The notes beneath the pieces were generated by a model. It ran no database searches, was not told where the DNA came from, and was given only the letters and a program-made list of their open reading frames with translations. From the NCBI GenBank assembly GCA_027064095.1, contig JAMOQI010000046.1, positions 1 through 42,006 on the forward strand: a stretch of 42,006 nucleotides of DNA. Direction: 5' to 3'. Positions within the stretch are counted from its first letter, which is position 1. Every line of letters starts with the position of its first letter. The DNA is from Bacteroidales bacterium. GTDB taxonomy: Bacteria > Bacteroidota > Bacteroidia > Bacteroidales > UBA1556. Shown here piece after piece: positions 8,259 through 17,084 of this stretch. A program made the translations under genes and the position numbers.

Positions 8259-9296
8259 CTATTTGTTAATTAGCTTTATCTCTTTCTCGAGGTTTTTAAT
8301 TCTAGATGCTAATTCAGGTAATTTTCTAAAATAAACATAAGAAAGCAAGAAAGGTTTATGTCCAAAAGAAGGAGCTCCCATCTCAACGCTATTAGGTTTA
8401 AGAATACTTGCCGCTACACCTGACATTGCTGCTAACTTAACACCATCGGCAATTTTTAAGTGACCGGCAATTCCTACTTGTCCACCGAACATACAGTTTT
8501 TACCAATTTTAGTGGAGCCTGAAACGCCACACATTGAAGCCATTACGGTATTTTCGCCAATTTCAACATTGTGTGCAATTTGTACGAGATTGTCGAGTTT
8601 TACACCTCTATGAATAATTGTTGAGCCCATAGTCGCCCTATCGACAGTTGTATTTGCACCTATATCGACCCTGTCTTCGAGCACTACATTCCCTATTTGA
8701 GGTACTTTTCTGAAATCATCATCTTGTTGAGGAGCAAAGCCAAAACCATCAGAACCAATAATGGCTCCTGCATGCAAAGTGCACTCTTTTCCAATAATGC
8801 ATTCATGCATAATTTTAACACCGGGATGAATAAAAGTACTTTCGCCTACTTTAACACTATCACCGATATACGCTTGAGGATAAATGCGAACATTGTCACC
8901 AATTATAGTGTTAGCTCCGATGTAAACAAATTCTCCGATATAAACATTCTTTCCGATATTTGCTGTAGGGTCAATGTGTGCTAATTTAGAGATGCCGGTT
9001 TTTAAATTTTGACGTGTTTTCTCATAAGTGTGTAAAACTGTAGCAAAAGCAGCATAGGCATCATCAACTTTTATTAATGTGGCTTTTACTTCTTTCTCCG
9101 GTTCAAAATTTTTATTTACAATAACGATAGAAGCGTCAGTGTTATATAAAAAATGATTGTATTTAGGATTAGATAGGAATGATAATCCGCCTTGTTCTCC
9201 CTCTTCTATTTTATTTAGTTTATTGATAACAACCTTAGGATTCCCAATTATTTCGCCATTAAGAAATGAAGCAATTTGTTCTGCCGTAAATTCCAT
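8259..9296 (-). CDS. lpxD: UDP-3-O-acylglucosamine N-acyltransferase
   Basis: Adds the second 3-hydroxyacyl chain, to the amino group, after LpxC. The protein has 345 residues, the normal length. The N-terminal uridine-binding domain (1-100, FTAEQIASFLNGEIIGNPKV) precedes a hexapeptide-repeat beta-helix (about 105-310) and a short C-terminal helix (SRIKNLEKEIKLI). The likely catalytic His lies in LDNLVQIAHNVEIGENT. It is the first gene of the lpxD-lpxC/fabZ-lpxA-ABC series. A TACTTTTA sequence (minus strand, 9330-9323) 26 bases upstream of the ATG could be its promoter box. Confidence 0.97.
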   Translation of the reverse strand: MEFTAEQIASFLNGEIIGNPKVVINKLNKIEEGEQGGLSFLSNPKYNHFLYNTDASIVIVNKNFEPEKEVKATLIKVDDAYAAFATVLHTYEKTRQNLKTGISKLAHIDPTANIGKNVYIGEFVYIGANTIIGDNVRIYPQAYIGDSVKVGESTFIHPGVKIMHECIIGKECTLHAGAIIGSDGFGFAPQQDDDFRKVPQIGNVVLEDRVDIGANTTVDRATMGSTIIHRGVKLDNLVQIAHNVEIGENTVMASMCGVSGSTKIGKNCMFGGQVGIAGHLKIADGVKLAAMSGVAASILKPNSVEMGAPSFGHKPFLLSYVYFRKLPELASRIKNLEKEIKLINK

Positions 9297-9396
9297 ATTA
9301 AGATATCTGATATTTTAAGCCATAAAAGTAATAAGAATAATATTATGCAACGAATTAGACATATAAATATTGTTAAACTTTTATCTTTTGTTTAGT

Positions 9397-10356
9397 TTAT
9401 ATTAAATTCTTATCATATTTTGCTTGGAGATTGACAAGCATATCCTTAGTCATTTTATCTAAATCATATTTGTGTTGCCAGCCCCATTCTTCTCTGGCAG
9501 CACTGTCGTCAATACTTTTAGGCCAAGTGTCAGCAATTGCTTGTCTGTGATCTGGCTTATACTCAATTTCGAACTCAGGAATGTGTTTTTTAATTGATTG
9601 GGCTAGTTCTTCCACAGTAAAACTCATAGCAGCAAGATTATAATCACCATGATGTTTAAGGTTTTTCTTATCGGCTCGGAAAAGCTGAATTGTAGCACTC
9701 AAACAGTCAGGCATATACATCATCGGTAATACAGTGTCAGCTTTTACGAAGCTTGTATATTTTTTGTGTTTTATGGCGTCATAATAAATAGCTACAGCAT
9801 AATCTGTAGTGCCTCCACCGGGTAATGCTTCATGACTGATAATTCCAGGATATCTTAAACCTCTTATATCCATTCCATATTTCTCTACATAATAATCTCC
9901 TAATAATTCACCTGCAACTTTAGTAATACCATACATTGTTTTTGGGCGTAAGATAGTTTCTTGAGGTGTATTTTCTTGAGGTGTTTCCGGACCAAAAACA
10001 GCAATTGAACTGGGAGTAAGAACTCTTTGTACATTCTCTTGGCGAGCAACTTCAAATACATTTATCAGCCCATTCATATTAACATCCCAGGCTAATAAAG
10101 GGTTTTTTTCGCCTACTGCAGAAAGTATAGCTGCAAGGTTAACAATGCCATCAATCTTATATTTCCTTACTATTTTCTGAAGTGCTTTTTTGTCTAAAAT
10201 ATCAAGGGTTTCATGGGGACCATTTACTGCAATAACTGATGGTATTTTATTAATGTCGGTACCGATAACATGTTCATTACCATATATTTTCTTTAATTCC
10301 ATTGTGAGTTCAGTTCCAATCTGACCGGCACAACCAATTACTAAAATATTTTCCAT
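9397..10356 (-). CDS. L-threonine 3-dehydrogenase-like NAD-dependent SDR enzyme
   Basis: A 319-residue extended short-chain dehydrogenase/epimerase fold protein. The NAD-binding glycine motif is GCAGQIGT (residues 9-16) and the catalytic Tyr/Lys pair is in YGITK. Long stretches such as LRYPGIIS, LPGGGTTDYAVAIYYDAI and LPMMYMPDC are those of the epimerase-type L-threonine 3-dehydrogenases, which oxidise threonine to 2-amino-3-ketobutyrate. That enzyme normally works with glycine C-acetyltransferase (kbl), which is not here. It appears to be transcribed alone from a promoter near 10411-10441. A general UDP-sugar epimerase is the less likely alternative. Confidence 0.85.
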   Translation of the reverse strand: MENILVIGCAGQIGTELTMELKKIYGNEHVIGTDINKIPSVIAVNGPHETLDILDKKALQKIVRKYKIDGIVNLAAILSAVGEKNPLLAWDVNMNGLINVFEVARQENVQRVLTPSSIAVFGPETPQENTPQETILRPKTMYGITKVAGELLGDYYVEKYGMDIRGLRYPGIISHEALPGGGTTDYAVAIYYDAIKHKKYTSFVKADTVLPMMYMPDCLSATIQLFRADKKNLKHHGDYNLAAMSFTVEELAQSIKKHIPEFEIEYKPDHRQAIADTWPKSIDDSAAREEWGWQHKYDLDKMTKDMLVNLQAKYDKNLI

Positions 10357-10410
10357 GTGAATTATGATTTTAAGGTGTTTAATTTTAAATTTTCTAAATC
10401 AAAAGAATTA

Positions 10411-10441
10411 CAAATGTATTATCAATTTTTAATATTTTAAA
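10411..10441 (-). promoter_or_regulatory. Putative promoter of the threonine dehydrogenase-like gene
   Basis: On the minus strand TTTA (10441-10438), 19 bases, then TACATTTG (10418-10411) match the Bacteroidota promoter consensus. Transcription would begin near 10404, giving a leader of about 48 bases. Confidence 0.5.
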
Positions 10442-10461
10442 TAAATAACAAATAAACTATA

Positions 10462-10507
10462 CGCAATTTGGTATGAAATTTATCAATAGATTTATTCGCA
10501 ATTTGGT
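10462..10507. repeat. Short direct repeat CGCAATTTGGT
   Basis: CGCAATTTGGT occurs at 10462-10472 and again at 10497-10507, 35 bases start to start, both followed by a base and TG. They lie just upstream of the putative promoter of the threonine dehydrogenase-like gene. They could be binding sites for a regulator or a slippage duplication. Confidence 0.45.
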
Positions 10508-10563
10508 TTGTGTATTCAACACTTATAATGAGTTTTTAATACATATTGGGTTTAACTAAATAA

Positions 10564-10596
10564 AAAGCCTCAACTATATCTTATAGCTGAGGCTTT
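10564..10596 (-). terminator. Rho-independent terminator of the T9SS protein gene
   Basis: A hairpin AAAGCCTCA...CTATA-TCT-TATAG...TGAGGCTTT with one internal mismatch, 11 bases after the stop codon at 10608. On the minus strand it is followed by a T-rich run, so it should end the transcript of the gene at 10608-12884. Confidence 0.85.
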
Positions 10597-10607
10597 GAAT
10601 TATGAAA

Positions 10608-12884
10608 TTATCTTATAATAAATTTCTTTTGAATACTCTGTCCTTTTTCATTCGTGAGTCTAATAAAATAGATTCCTTTAGCTACATTGTTGAATGTTAT
10701 TTCAGATGTAATATTCCCGATATTTGTTGTAAAAGGAATATTTTGACCAAGAATATTTATAATTTCAATATCCTTAATTCTAACACCTTGGTGTTTTATG
10801 AATAAAATATTGTTTTGGAGTAAAGGATTTGGATAAATCTCTACTTTTTGTAATAAAATTGATTGTCCAATCCCATTTGGTAAAGCATCAATATAGTTTG
10901 TTTTGACTATGGAGTCTGTTGTGGTAGAATTTGATATTATCAATGTAACAGTATATTGTCCTGCAGTTGTATAAGTATGAGTGGGGTTTGGAATAGTATC
11001 AGTACTGCCATCACCAAATCTCCATAAATAGTTTGTTGGAGTACCATTTGACAGGTCAGAGAAATTAACATCTAAAGGAACAATTCCTGTAACTACATTA
11101 GAGCTGAAATCTGCGGCAATATTACTAGGAATTAATCCATTATTAGCGGTATTTGAACGACTGCTATTATAATTTGTATTTGCTTTATAATCATATGGTT
11201 TGCATATATATGGGCTTATAATTTCCACTTGGTAATAAAGGCCGCCAGCAGGAGGATTAAGGTCTGTCCATGAGTTGTTGCTTCCAGGAACTGTACCTAC
11301 ATTTATCCAGTTAAGAGAAGTGTCAGCTCTCCATATTTTATATGTCTGAACGGGAATGCCTTCGTAGTAGTTCCATAATAAATTCCATGTGCTACCTGCT
11401 CCTTGGTTTATCGATAGGTGCATTGTTTTATGGGCGCTACTCAACATGCTTTCATTACCACAAGAATCAACAATTGATATTTTGTAGGAATATGCTTGCA
11501 TAGCAGGATTAGAGTTTGTATCTATAAAAATACCGGCAGAGTCGACAGGGATAAAGCCTATAGAATCATATACTCCGGTAACAGTAGATTCACCATAAAT
11601 ATTATAATGGTGAATAGCTCCTTGGATATGTTTTTCGAAAACTATTAAGTTGTGACCTAAGGAGTCATCAACGGTTACTAAACAAATAGAGTCTGGTGGT
11701 AAAGCAGAAACATATACAGTTGCTGAATCACTTGCTGTTAGTGAACCATCGGTTACAGTTACATAAAATGTTTGAGGGGTTGTTAAAGGACCAACTGTTG
11801 TTAGAGAATCAGCTGTAGAACTTAAATATGGAGAACTAGCCCATGAGTAAGTAAGGTTTCCAAATCCATTATATGAAGTATGCGCTATAAGATTGGTGTA
11901 GCCACTACAATATGCCGTGTCGTTGGCAACATTTACTGTTAAATAAGCTCCACCAGAAGATGTTTTGATAATTGTCCCTCCATCACCGACAGCATATACA
12001 GTATTTGAGTCTAAGCAAGAAACACCATTTAGGTTTGATATGTTGGGAGAGTTCTGAGAAACCCATGTATTACCACCATCCATTGTTTTTAGAATAGTAC
12101 CATTGTCACCTACGATATAACCATAATTTGCATCATAGAAATCTATGGCGTTTAAGTCTTGTGTTGTTCCACTATTTGTTTGTAGCGTCCATGAATAACC
12201 GCTATCAATGGATTTGTAAATATTTCCTCCATTGCAAACTGCAAAACCAATTGTTGAATCGGCAAAGGTGATATCATTAACAGAACCTATACTGGCACTT
12301 GGAACAGAAAAATATGTTGCACCTGATGAAGTGTAGTTAAAAAATCCTTGCAGAGAATTTATATCACCACCAAATGCTCCTACTGAATTTGAGGTAAATT
12401 CTACTGCTTGAATTGTATATGAATTGCCACCACTAGTAATTGGGTCTGACCAGGTACTACCATCTGTTGTTTTTCTTATTACTCCACTACCACCAACAGT
12501 GTATCCTGTTGTAGAACCCGGAAAGTCAATGTCTTTTAAATCAGTTGTAGTTCCAGAAGTCTGAGCTATCCAGTTTATAATATTATTTGTATAATATATT
12601 TTGCCTCCATTACCAACTGCCCAAAGCCCATAACTACTTTTAGCTAAAGCATTTAGTTGCGAAGTTGAAACGGATAAAGCAGCCCAATTTAAACCAGTAT
12701 CCATAGTGTAAAGAATATGTCCCATACTGGAATTGCCTCCAACACATATGGCCGAAGAATCGTTAGCTACGATAATATCATTTAAATTATTGGAATAGTT
12801 AGAATTGAGTATTTGCCAGCCGCTTTGAGATATAGCATTGATACTGAATAATATAAACGCTGTTAATAAGTAAATATTTTTCAT
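10608..12884 (-). CDS. Large secreted T9SS cargo protein with BNR/YCF48-like repeats and a PKD domain
   Basis: A 758-residue extracellular or cell-surface protein. It has a signal peptide (MKNIYLLTAFILFSINAISQ), then about 300 residues of beta-propeller-like repeats (GDNGTILKTMDGGNTWVSQN, VGDGGTIIKTSSGG) like YCF48/BNR photosynthesis-type or sialidase-type repeats. Beta-sandwich segments follow, then a PKD domain (about 585-665: DVNFSDLSNGTPTNYLWRFGDGS, HTYTTAGQYTVTLI). The C-terminus (about 685-758: VEIYPNPL, IEIINILGQ, GIYFIRLTNEKGQ, QKKFIIR) is a type A T9SS sorting domain. Nothing identifies a substrate; adhesion or binding is a guess. It is a single gene with its own terminator. Confidence 0.9.
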   Translation of the reverse strand: MKNIYLLTAFILFSINAISQSGWQILNSNYSNNLNDIIVANDSSAICVGGNSSMGHILYTMDTGLNWAALSVSTSQLNALAKSSYGLWAVGNGGKIYYTNNIINWIAQTSGTTTDLKDIDFPGSTTGYTVGGSGVIRKTTDGSTWSDPITSGGNSYTIQAVEFTSNSVGAFGGDINSLQGFFNYTSSGATYFSVPSASIGSVNDITFADSTIGFAVCNGGNIYKSIDSGYSWTLQTNSGTTQDLNAIDFYDANYGYIVGDNGTILKTMDGGNTWVSQNSPNISNLNGVSCLDSNTVYAVGDGGTIIKTSSGGAYLTVNVANDTAYCSGYTNLIAHTSYNGFGNLTYSWASSPYLSSTADSLTTVGPLTTPQTFYVTVTDGSLTASDSATVYVSALPPDSICLVTVDDSLGHNLIVFEKHIQGAIHHYNIYGESTVTGVYDSIGFIPVDSAGIFIDTNSNPAMQAYSYKISIVDSCGNESMLSSAHKTMHLSINQGAGSTWNLLWNYYEGIPVQTYKIWRADTSLNWINVGTVPGSNNSWTDLNPPAGGLYYQVEIISPYICKPYDYKANTNYNSSRSNTANNGLIPSNIAADFSSNVVTGIVPLDVNFSDLSNGTPTNYLWRFGDGSTDTIPNPTHTYTTAGQYTVTLIISNSTTTDSIVKTNYIDALPNGIGQSILLQKVEIYPNPLLQNNILFIKHQGVRIKDIEIINILGQNIPFTTNIGNITSEITFNNVAKGIYFIRLTNEKGQSIQKKFIIR

Positions 12885-12961
12885 AATAGTGATTATTATT
12901 TATAATAAAATAAGTTCGTGCTAAATTAATTAATATTTGGCAAAAAATAAAAAAATATTTT

Positions 12962-12996
12962 TAAAGCTATTAAATATTAAGTATATAATGGCTTTA
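12962..12996 (-). terminator. Possible terminator after the DUF4837 gene
   Basis: An 11-base stem (TAAAGC-TATTA paired with TAATGGCTTTA, one non-canonical position) with a 13-base loop, about 50 bases past the stop at 13045. On the minus strand it is followed by a T-rich stretch. The stem is AT-rich, so support is moderate. Confidence 0.35.
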
Positions 12997-13044
12997 GGAT
13001 AAAAGTAAAGGTGTTATTAAAATACCACATTTAAGATATATTTT

Positions 13045-14067
13045 TTATTTAGAATATTCAAAACTATCGATAATGGCTTCAACATGAAGCATTAAATCAC
13101 GTTTCTCTTTTTTGGGAGCTTTAATATAACCATCAATAGTTATAAGCCTGTTAGCCACTTTATCTAAAAATGTAAAACTAATGAATGGTCCGCCCATTGG
13201 GTAGCCTTCCACATCCCAAAGTGAACGTACTATTACGGTATAGCTATCTTTAAACTTTGTAACTTTGTAATATGGAGGGAAGAAAGATGATACTTTCATA
13301 TATGATTCGTCTACGGGACCAGGAATATACTTCTTTGTGATAATATCTCTGTTTTCAAGAATACTTTTTAAAGAAAAGTTAGAAGTGTCGGTATATGGTT
13401 GCGTGTAAATTAGTATTCCTTCTTCAATATCTGTTGTTGGTCTTCTTAGCCAAGCAAAATCAGGCCCTGATTTAGCCATATAAAAGCCCTTAGGACAGAC
13501 TAAATGGAAATTAAATTTTTTATCTAATTTTTTTGTTAATGATTTAACTTCTAAGCCTTTATATGCATTTTTTATTCTTGTTAGCTCATTTTGATGAAAG
13601 TTTTGTTTTATTCTTTTTTGAAATTTAACCAAAGTATTTAATAGTTTTTTGGCGCTATTTGCCCTGATGCTTACAAAACTTTGAGGTTTAGCATAAACAT
13701 TTCTCCTAAGTTCTATTTTGGGTTTAGAGACTTCTCCTTTTTTGATATAAAGTATATTCCTTTGTTTTTGATAAACATTTCCAAAAGCTTTGTATGGAAT
13801 ATGAGTGATAATGTATTCCGGTTCTTCTCTTGCCGACCAAGGCGGAGTAGATTGAAAGATGGTTTTTATACTATCACCAATAGGAGAATCCCATAATCCG
13901 TTACTAATAACCACTAATATTTCTGAAGTTCTCCCTCCTGACGTATAAAGCAAATTTTTTGCAGATTTTGAAGTAGGACTATCATGGTTACATGAGGTAA
14001 TAGTGATTAGGAAAATAAAGGATAAAATAAGCTTTATCTTTTTGTTTATTAATAAATTAGAACTCAT
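13045..14067 (-). CDS. DUF4837 family lipoprotein
   Basis: A 340-residue protein with a lipoprotein signal peptide: a basic start, the hydrophobic stretch LILSFIFLITITS and a lipobox Cys at residue 26 (ITSCNHD). The rest (GRTSEILVVISNGLWDSPIGD, PPWSAREEPEYIITHIP, FAWLRRPT, GGPFISFTFLD) resembles the DUF4837 family of Bacteroidota, whose function is not known. It should be anchored in the envelope. It lies 58 bases downstream of ansA and may be part of the tatD-ansA transcript. Confidence 0.8.
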   Translation of the reverse strand: MSSNLLINKKIKLILSFIFLITITSCNHDSPTSKSAKNLLYTSGGRTSEILVVISNGLWDSPIGDSIKTIFQSTPPWSAREEPEYIITHIPYKAFGNVYQKQRNILYIKKGEVSKPKIELRRNVYAKPQSFVSIRANSAKKLLNTLVKFQKRIKQNFHQNELTRIKNAYKGLEVKSLTKKLDKKFNFHLVCPKGFYMAKSGPDFAWLRRPTTDIEEGILIYTQPYTDTSNFSLKSILENRDIITKKYIPGPVDESYMKVSSFFPPYYKVTKFKDSYTVIVRSLWDVEGYPMGGPFISFTFLDKVANRLITIDGYIKAPKKEKRDLMLHVEAIIDSFEYSK

Positions 14068-14125
14068 ATGATGTTGATTTAAATATTATTTAAAATTGAT
14101 TTAAAAAACTGAATTATAACAATAA

Positions 14126-15151
14126 TTATTCCGAAATTTCTCCAGCCCAAGGGAGAAGAAATTTTTTAATTACTTTTTTAGTTTCAACCTCTTCTCCTAA
14201 ACAGAACATAAGTTTGGTAATTGCAGCAGCAGTAGTCATATCTTTAGCCCCAATAACTCCTATTTCTTTTAATTCTCTGGAGGTCTCATATTTCCCCATA
14301 TCTACCTTACCACCAATACATTGTGATGTGTTTACAACCACAATACCTCTGTCTATTGCCTCTTTAATTGCATTAATAAACCATGGGTCTGTTGGAGCAT
14401 TACCGGCTCCAAAACTTTCAATAACCAATGCTCTCAACTCTTTGCATCCAACTACTGACTTTACAAAGGATTCTTGCATACCCGGGAATATTTTCAATAT
14501 TCCAACACTCTTATCTATTTTGGTTCTTAGTTTTAGTTTCTTAAAGTTTGGTTTATGAATGTTTTCTTTATAATATTTTATATAAACACCTGCAGAAGCC
14601 AAAGACGGATAATTTTCTGAAACAAATGCATTGAAGTTTTCCGCATTATATTTGAAAGTTCTATTTCCTCTATAAAGCTTATTTTCAAAATATAAACACA
14701 CTTCTGGAACAATAGGAGTGTCATCTTCTTTAGCAGCAGCAATTTCAATAGCACTAATAAAATTTTCACGGCCATCAGTTCTAAGAACTCCTAATGGTAA
14801 CTGGGAGCCTGTTAATACAACCGGTTTGTTGAGATTAGTGAGAATAAAACTTAATGCCGATGCAGTGAAAGACATTGTGTCAGAGCCATGAAGAACAACA
14901 AAACCATCATATGACTCGTAATTTGTTTGAATAGTTTCTGCTATTTGTATCCAGTGCTCAGGATTAATATCGGACGAGTCTATTAAAGGATCAAATGAAA
15001 TAGCATCTATTTTATAGTGTAATTTCTTTAAATCAGGAATTTGTTCATAAACGTTATCAAAATCAAAAGGAACCAATGTTCCTTTTTCTGGATTCAGTAC
15101 CATTCCTATGGTTCCTCCGGTATAAATAACTAAAATTGAAGTGTCGTTCAT
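14126..15151 (-). CDS. ansA: Type I (cytoplasmic) asparaginase
   Basis: Hydrolyses L-asparagine to aspartate and ammonia. The two active-site threonine motifs are present: YTGGTIGM near the N-terminus (residues 10-17) and LHGSDTMSFTASALSF. PVVLTGSQLPL and the C-terminal NTSQCIGGKVDMGKYE are also typical. At 341 residues with no signal peptide, it fits the cytoplasmic type I enzyme rather than the periplasmic type II. It begins three bases after the tatD stop, so tatD-ansA is almost surely one transcript. Confidence 0.95.
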   Translation of the reverse strand: MNDTSILVIYTGGTIGMVLNPEKGTLVPFDFDNVYEQIPDLKKLHYKIDAISFDPLIDSSDINPEHWIQIAETIQTNYESYDGFVVLHGSDTMSFTASALSFILTNLNKPVVLTGSQLPLGVLRTDGRENFISAIEIAAAKEDDTPIVPEVCLYFENKLYRGNRTFKYNAENFNAFVSENYPSLASAGVYIKYYKENIHKPNFKKLKLRTKIDKSVGILKIFPGMQESFVKSVVGCKELRALVIESFGAGNAPTDPWFINAIKEAIDRGIVVVNTSQCIGGKVDMGKYETSRELKEIGVIGAKDMTTAAAITKLMFCLGEEVETKKVIKKFLLPWAGEISE

Positions 15152-15154
15152 AAT

Positions 15155-15922
15155 TTATATATTGAAAAGTTGTTTTGCATTTTCTGTAGTAATATTGGCT
15201 ACTTCATTAAGGTTAATATTTTTTACCTGAGCAAGTTTCTCAGCCACTAGTTTTACATAAGAGCTTTCATTTCGTTTACCTCTATATGGTGTTGGTGTCA
15301 GATAGGGCGAATCTGTTTCTAAAATAATATTTTTTATATCAATGTTCTTAATTTGATTTGCTAATCCGGAATTTTTAAAAGTTAATACGCCTCCAATTCC
15401 TAATAAAAATCCCAAATTAATAATTTGATTTGCTATTTTTTCAGTACCGGTAAAGCAATGAAAAACTCCATGTAATTTCGGATTGTTAAACTCCTTAATT
15501 ACTTCAATTATTTCATTGAATGAATCTCGTGAATGAATTACAACAGGTAGATTATAATCAATTGCCCATTGAAATTGTTCTAATAAAGCTGTTTTTTGTT
15601 CATCAGCATATGTTTTATCCCAGTATAAATCTATACCAATTTCACCAATTGCTATATATTTATTGCTATGAAGATGTTTTTTTATTGATGCTAAAGTGCT
15701 TTTATAATTTGCATCAATTGAAGTTGGATGTAACCCCATCATTGGGAAACAATTGTTAGGATATTGATTACAAAGCTGTTGCATTGGCTCGATGCTGTTT
15801 AGGTCGATGTTTGGCAAAAGAAATTTTTCTATTCCGTTATCTAAAGCTCTTTGCATTACAGCATTTCTATCTGTGTCAAATTCCTCCGTATAAAGGTGAG
15901 TATGTGTATCTATTAAAATCAT
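15155..15922 (-). CDS. tatD: TatD family metal-dependent hydrolase (DNase)
   Basis: A 255-residue TIM-barrel hydrolase of the amidohydrolase superfamily. Metal ligands are visible in order: HTHLY (residues 6-10), GEIGIDLYWD, HSRDSFNE, HCFTGT and ETDSPYLTP. TatD proteins are metal-dependent 3'-5' exonucleases or DNases proposed to act in DNA repair or turnover; the physiological substrate is uncertain. The ATG at 15922 gives the standard start (MILIDTHTHLY). A TAATTTTG box ends only four bases before it, which suggests a leaderless or nearly leaderless mRNA. Confidence 0.92.
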   Translation of the reverse strand: MILIDTHTHLYTEEFDTDRNAVMQRALDNGIEKFLLPNIDLNSIEPMQQLCNQYPNNCFPMMGLHPTSIDANYKSTLASIKKHLHSNKYIAIGEIGIDLYWDKTYADEQKTALLEQFQWAIDYNLPVVIHSRDSFNEIIEVIKEFNNPKLHGVFHCFTGTEKIANQIINLGFLLGIGGVLTFKNSGLANQIKNIDIKNIILETDSPYLTPTPYRGKRNESSYVKLVAEKLAQVKNINLNEVANITTENAKQLFNI

Positions 15923-15926
15923 TTGG

Positions 15927-15934
15927 CAAAATTA
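15927..15934 (-). promoter_or_regulatory. -7 box next to the tatD start codon
   Basis: TAATTTTG on the minus strand with four bases (CCAA) between it and the ATG. Transcription would start at or next to the A of the ATG. No convincing -33 element is seen. Confidence 0.4.
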
Positions 15935-16043
15935 GGAATTTAAGTTGAGCTCATCTATCTTTGCATTAATTCTTTCAAAAATATTTTTTTGGAATTTTTC
16001 TTGATATTTTTTTAATATTAAGAAAATAATTTTAGAAGAATTA

Positions 16044-16051
16044 TATCTTTT
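16044..16051 (+). promoter_or_regulatory. Possible -7 box of the plus-strand GT9 gene
   Basis: TATCTTTT, 33 bases upstream of the ATG at 16085, close to the consensus TAnnTTTG. A better match, TATCTTTG at 15956-15963, lies further upstream and is an alternative. Confidence 0.3.
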
Positions 16052-16084
16052 TAGTATGCATTAGGCAAAGTATTATAATTATAA

Positions 16085-17065
16085 ATGAAGTTTTTAATAT
16101 TACGTTTTAGTTCCATTGGTGATATTGTTTTGACAACTCCGGTTATTAGGTCTTTGGCTAATGATAAAGTTAGGAAAGAGGTGCATTTTCTGACTAAAAG
16201 TAATTTTAAAGACACTTTGCTTCACAATCCATATTTGAATAAGCTATACACTTTTGAAAAAGAAATTACAGAAGTAATTGATGAACTAAAAAAAGAAAAC
16301 TACGATTATATTATTGATTTACATAATAATATAAGGACTAAGAGGTTAATTGCAAATTTAAGAAAGACTACTCGTACATTTAATAAGTTGAATTATGAAA
16401 AGTGGATACGGGTAAATTTAAAAAAGGATATTTTACCAAAGGTACATATTGTTGAAAGGTATATGAATACAATTTCTTTTTTGAATATAAAGTACGATGG
16501 TGAGGGATTAGACTATTTTATTGGAGAAGAAGATGAGAATGTATTCGAAAAAATTGGTTTTCAGAGAGAACTATCTTATTTTGTTTTTGTAGTAGGAGGA
16601 GCGCATAATACAAAGCAGATTCCTAATAAATTACTAATAGATATTGGAAAATTATCTCAAAAACGTATTGTGCTATTAGGAGGTAAGGGAGATATAGAAA
16701 ATGCTGAAATTGTTGTGAATGCTATCGGAGGGGATATAACAAATTTGGTAGGAAAGTTAAGCCTAAATGAAACTGCAGCCATAATAAAATATTGTGATAA
16801 AGTATTGACTCCGGATACAGGATTGATGCATATTGCTGCTGCAATGAAGAAAGAAATTCTAAGTGTTTGGGGTAATACAATTCCTGAATTTGGAATGTGG
16901 GCATTACTGCCTGAAAATATGAAGAATAGAAATCATATATTTGAAGTAAAAGACCTTAGATGTCGCCCTTGTAGTAAAATAGGATATGATAAGTGTCCCA
17001 AAAGACATTTTAATTGTATGCTTCAACAAGATAAAAATGCTATTGTTGAGATACTTAATAATTAA
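16085..17065 (+). CDS. Glycosyltransferase family 9 (heptosyltransferase-like)
   Basis: A 326-residue GT-B enzyme. The N-terminus MKFLILRFSSIGDIVLTTPVIRSLA is the classic ADP-heptose:LPS heptosyltransferase start, and the C-terminal half has GKLSLNETAAIIKYCDKVL followed by TPDTGLMHIAAA, the nucleotide-sugar binding part. Near the end is a cysteine-rich stretch (CRPCSKIGYDKCPKRHFNC) often seen in Bacteroidota members. It likely adds a heptose or related sugar to the LPS core in the cytoplasm; hldD at 29.7 kb would make the donor. It converges with a paralogue, and the stop codon lies within a palindrome shared with that gene. Confidence 0.88.
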   Translation: MKFLILRFSSIGDIVLTTPVIRSLANDKVRKEVHFLTKSNFKDTLLHNPYLNKLYTFEKEITEVIDELKKENYDYIIDLHNNIRTKRLIANLRKTTRTFNKLNYEKWIRVNLKKDILPKVHIVERYMNTISFLNIKYDGEGLDYFIGEEDENVFEKIGFQRELSYFVFVVGGAHNTKQIPNKLLIDIGKLSQKRIVLLGGKGDIENAEIVVNAIGGDITNLVGKLSLNETAAIIKYCDKVLTPDTGLMHIAAAMKKEILSVWGNTIPEFGMWALLPENMKNRNHIFEVKDLRCRPCSKIGYDKCPKRHFNCMLQQDKNAIVEILNN

Positions 17066-17084
17066 ATGTTTAATTATTAAGTAT
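17051..17084. terminator. Perfect palindrome over the stop codons of two convergent GT9 genes
   Basis: ATACTTAATAATTAAA (17051-17066), two bases, then its exact reverse complement (17069-17084). Both stop codons lie inside it. It could act as a bidirectional terminator, but the stem has almost no GC. It partly arises because both proteins end in ILNN. Confidence 0.5.
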
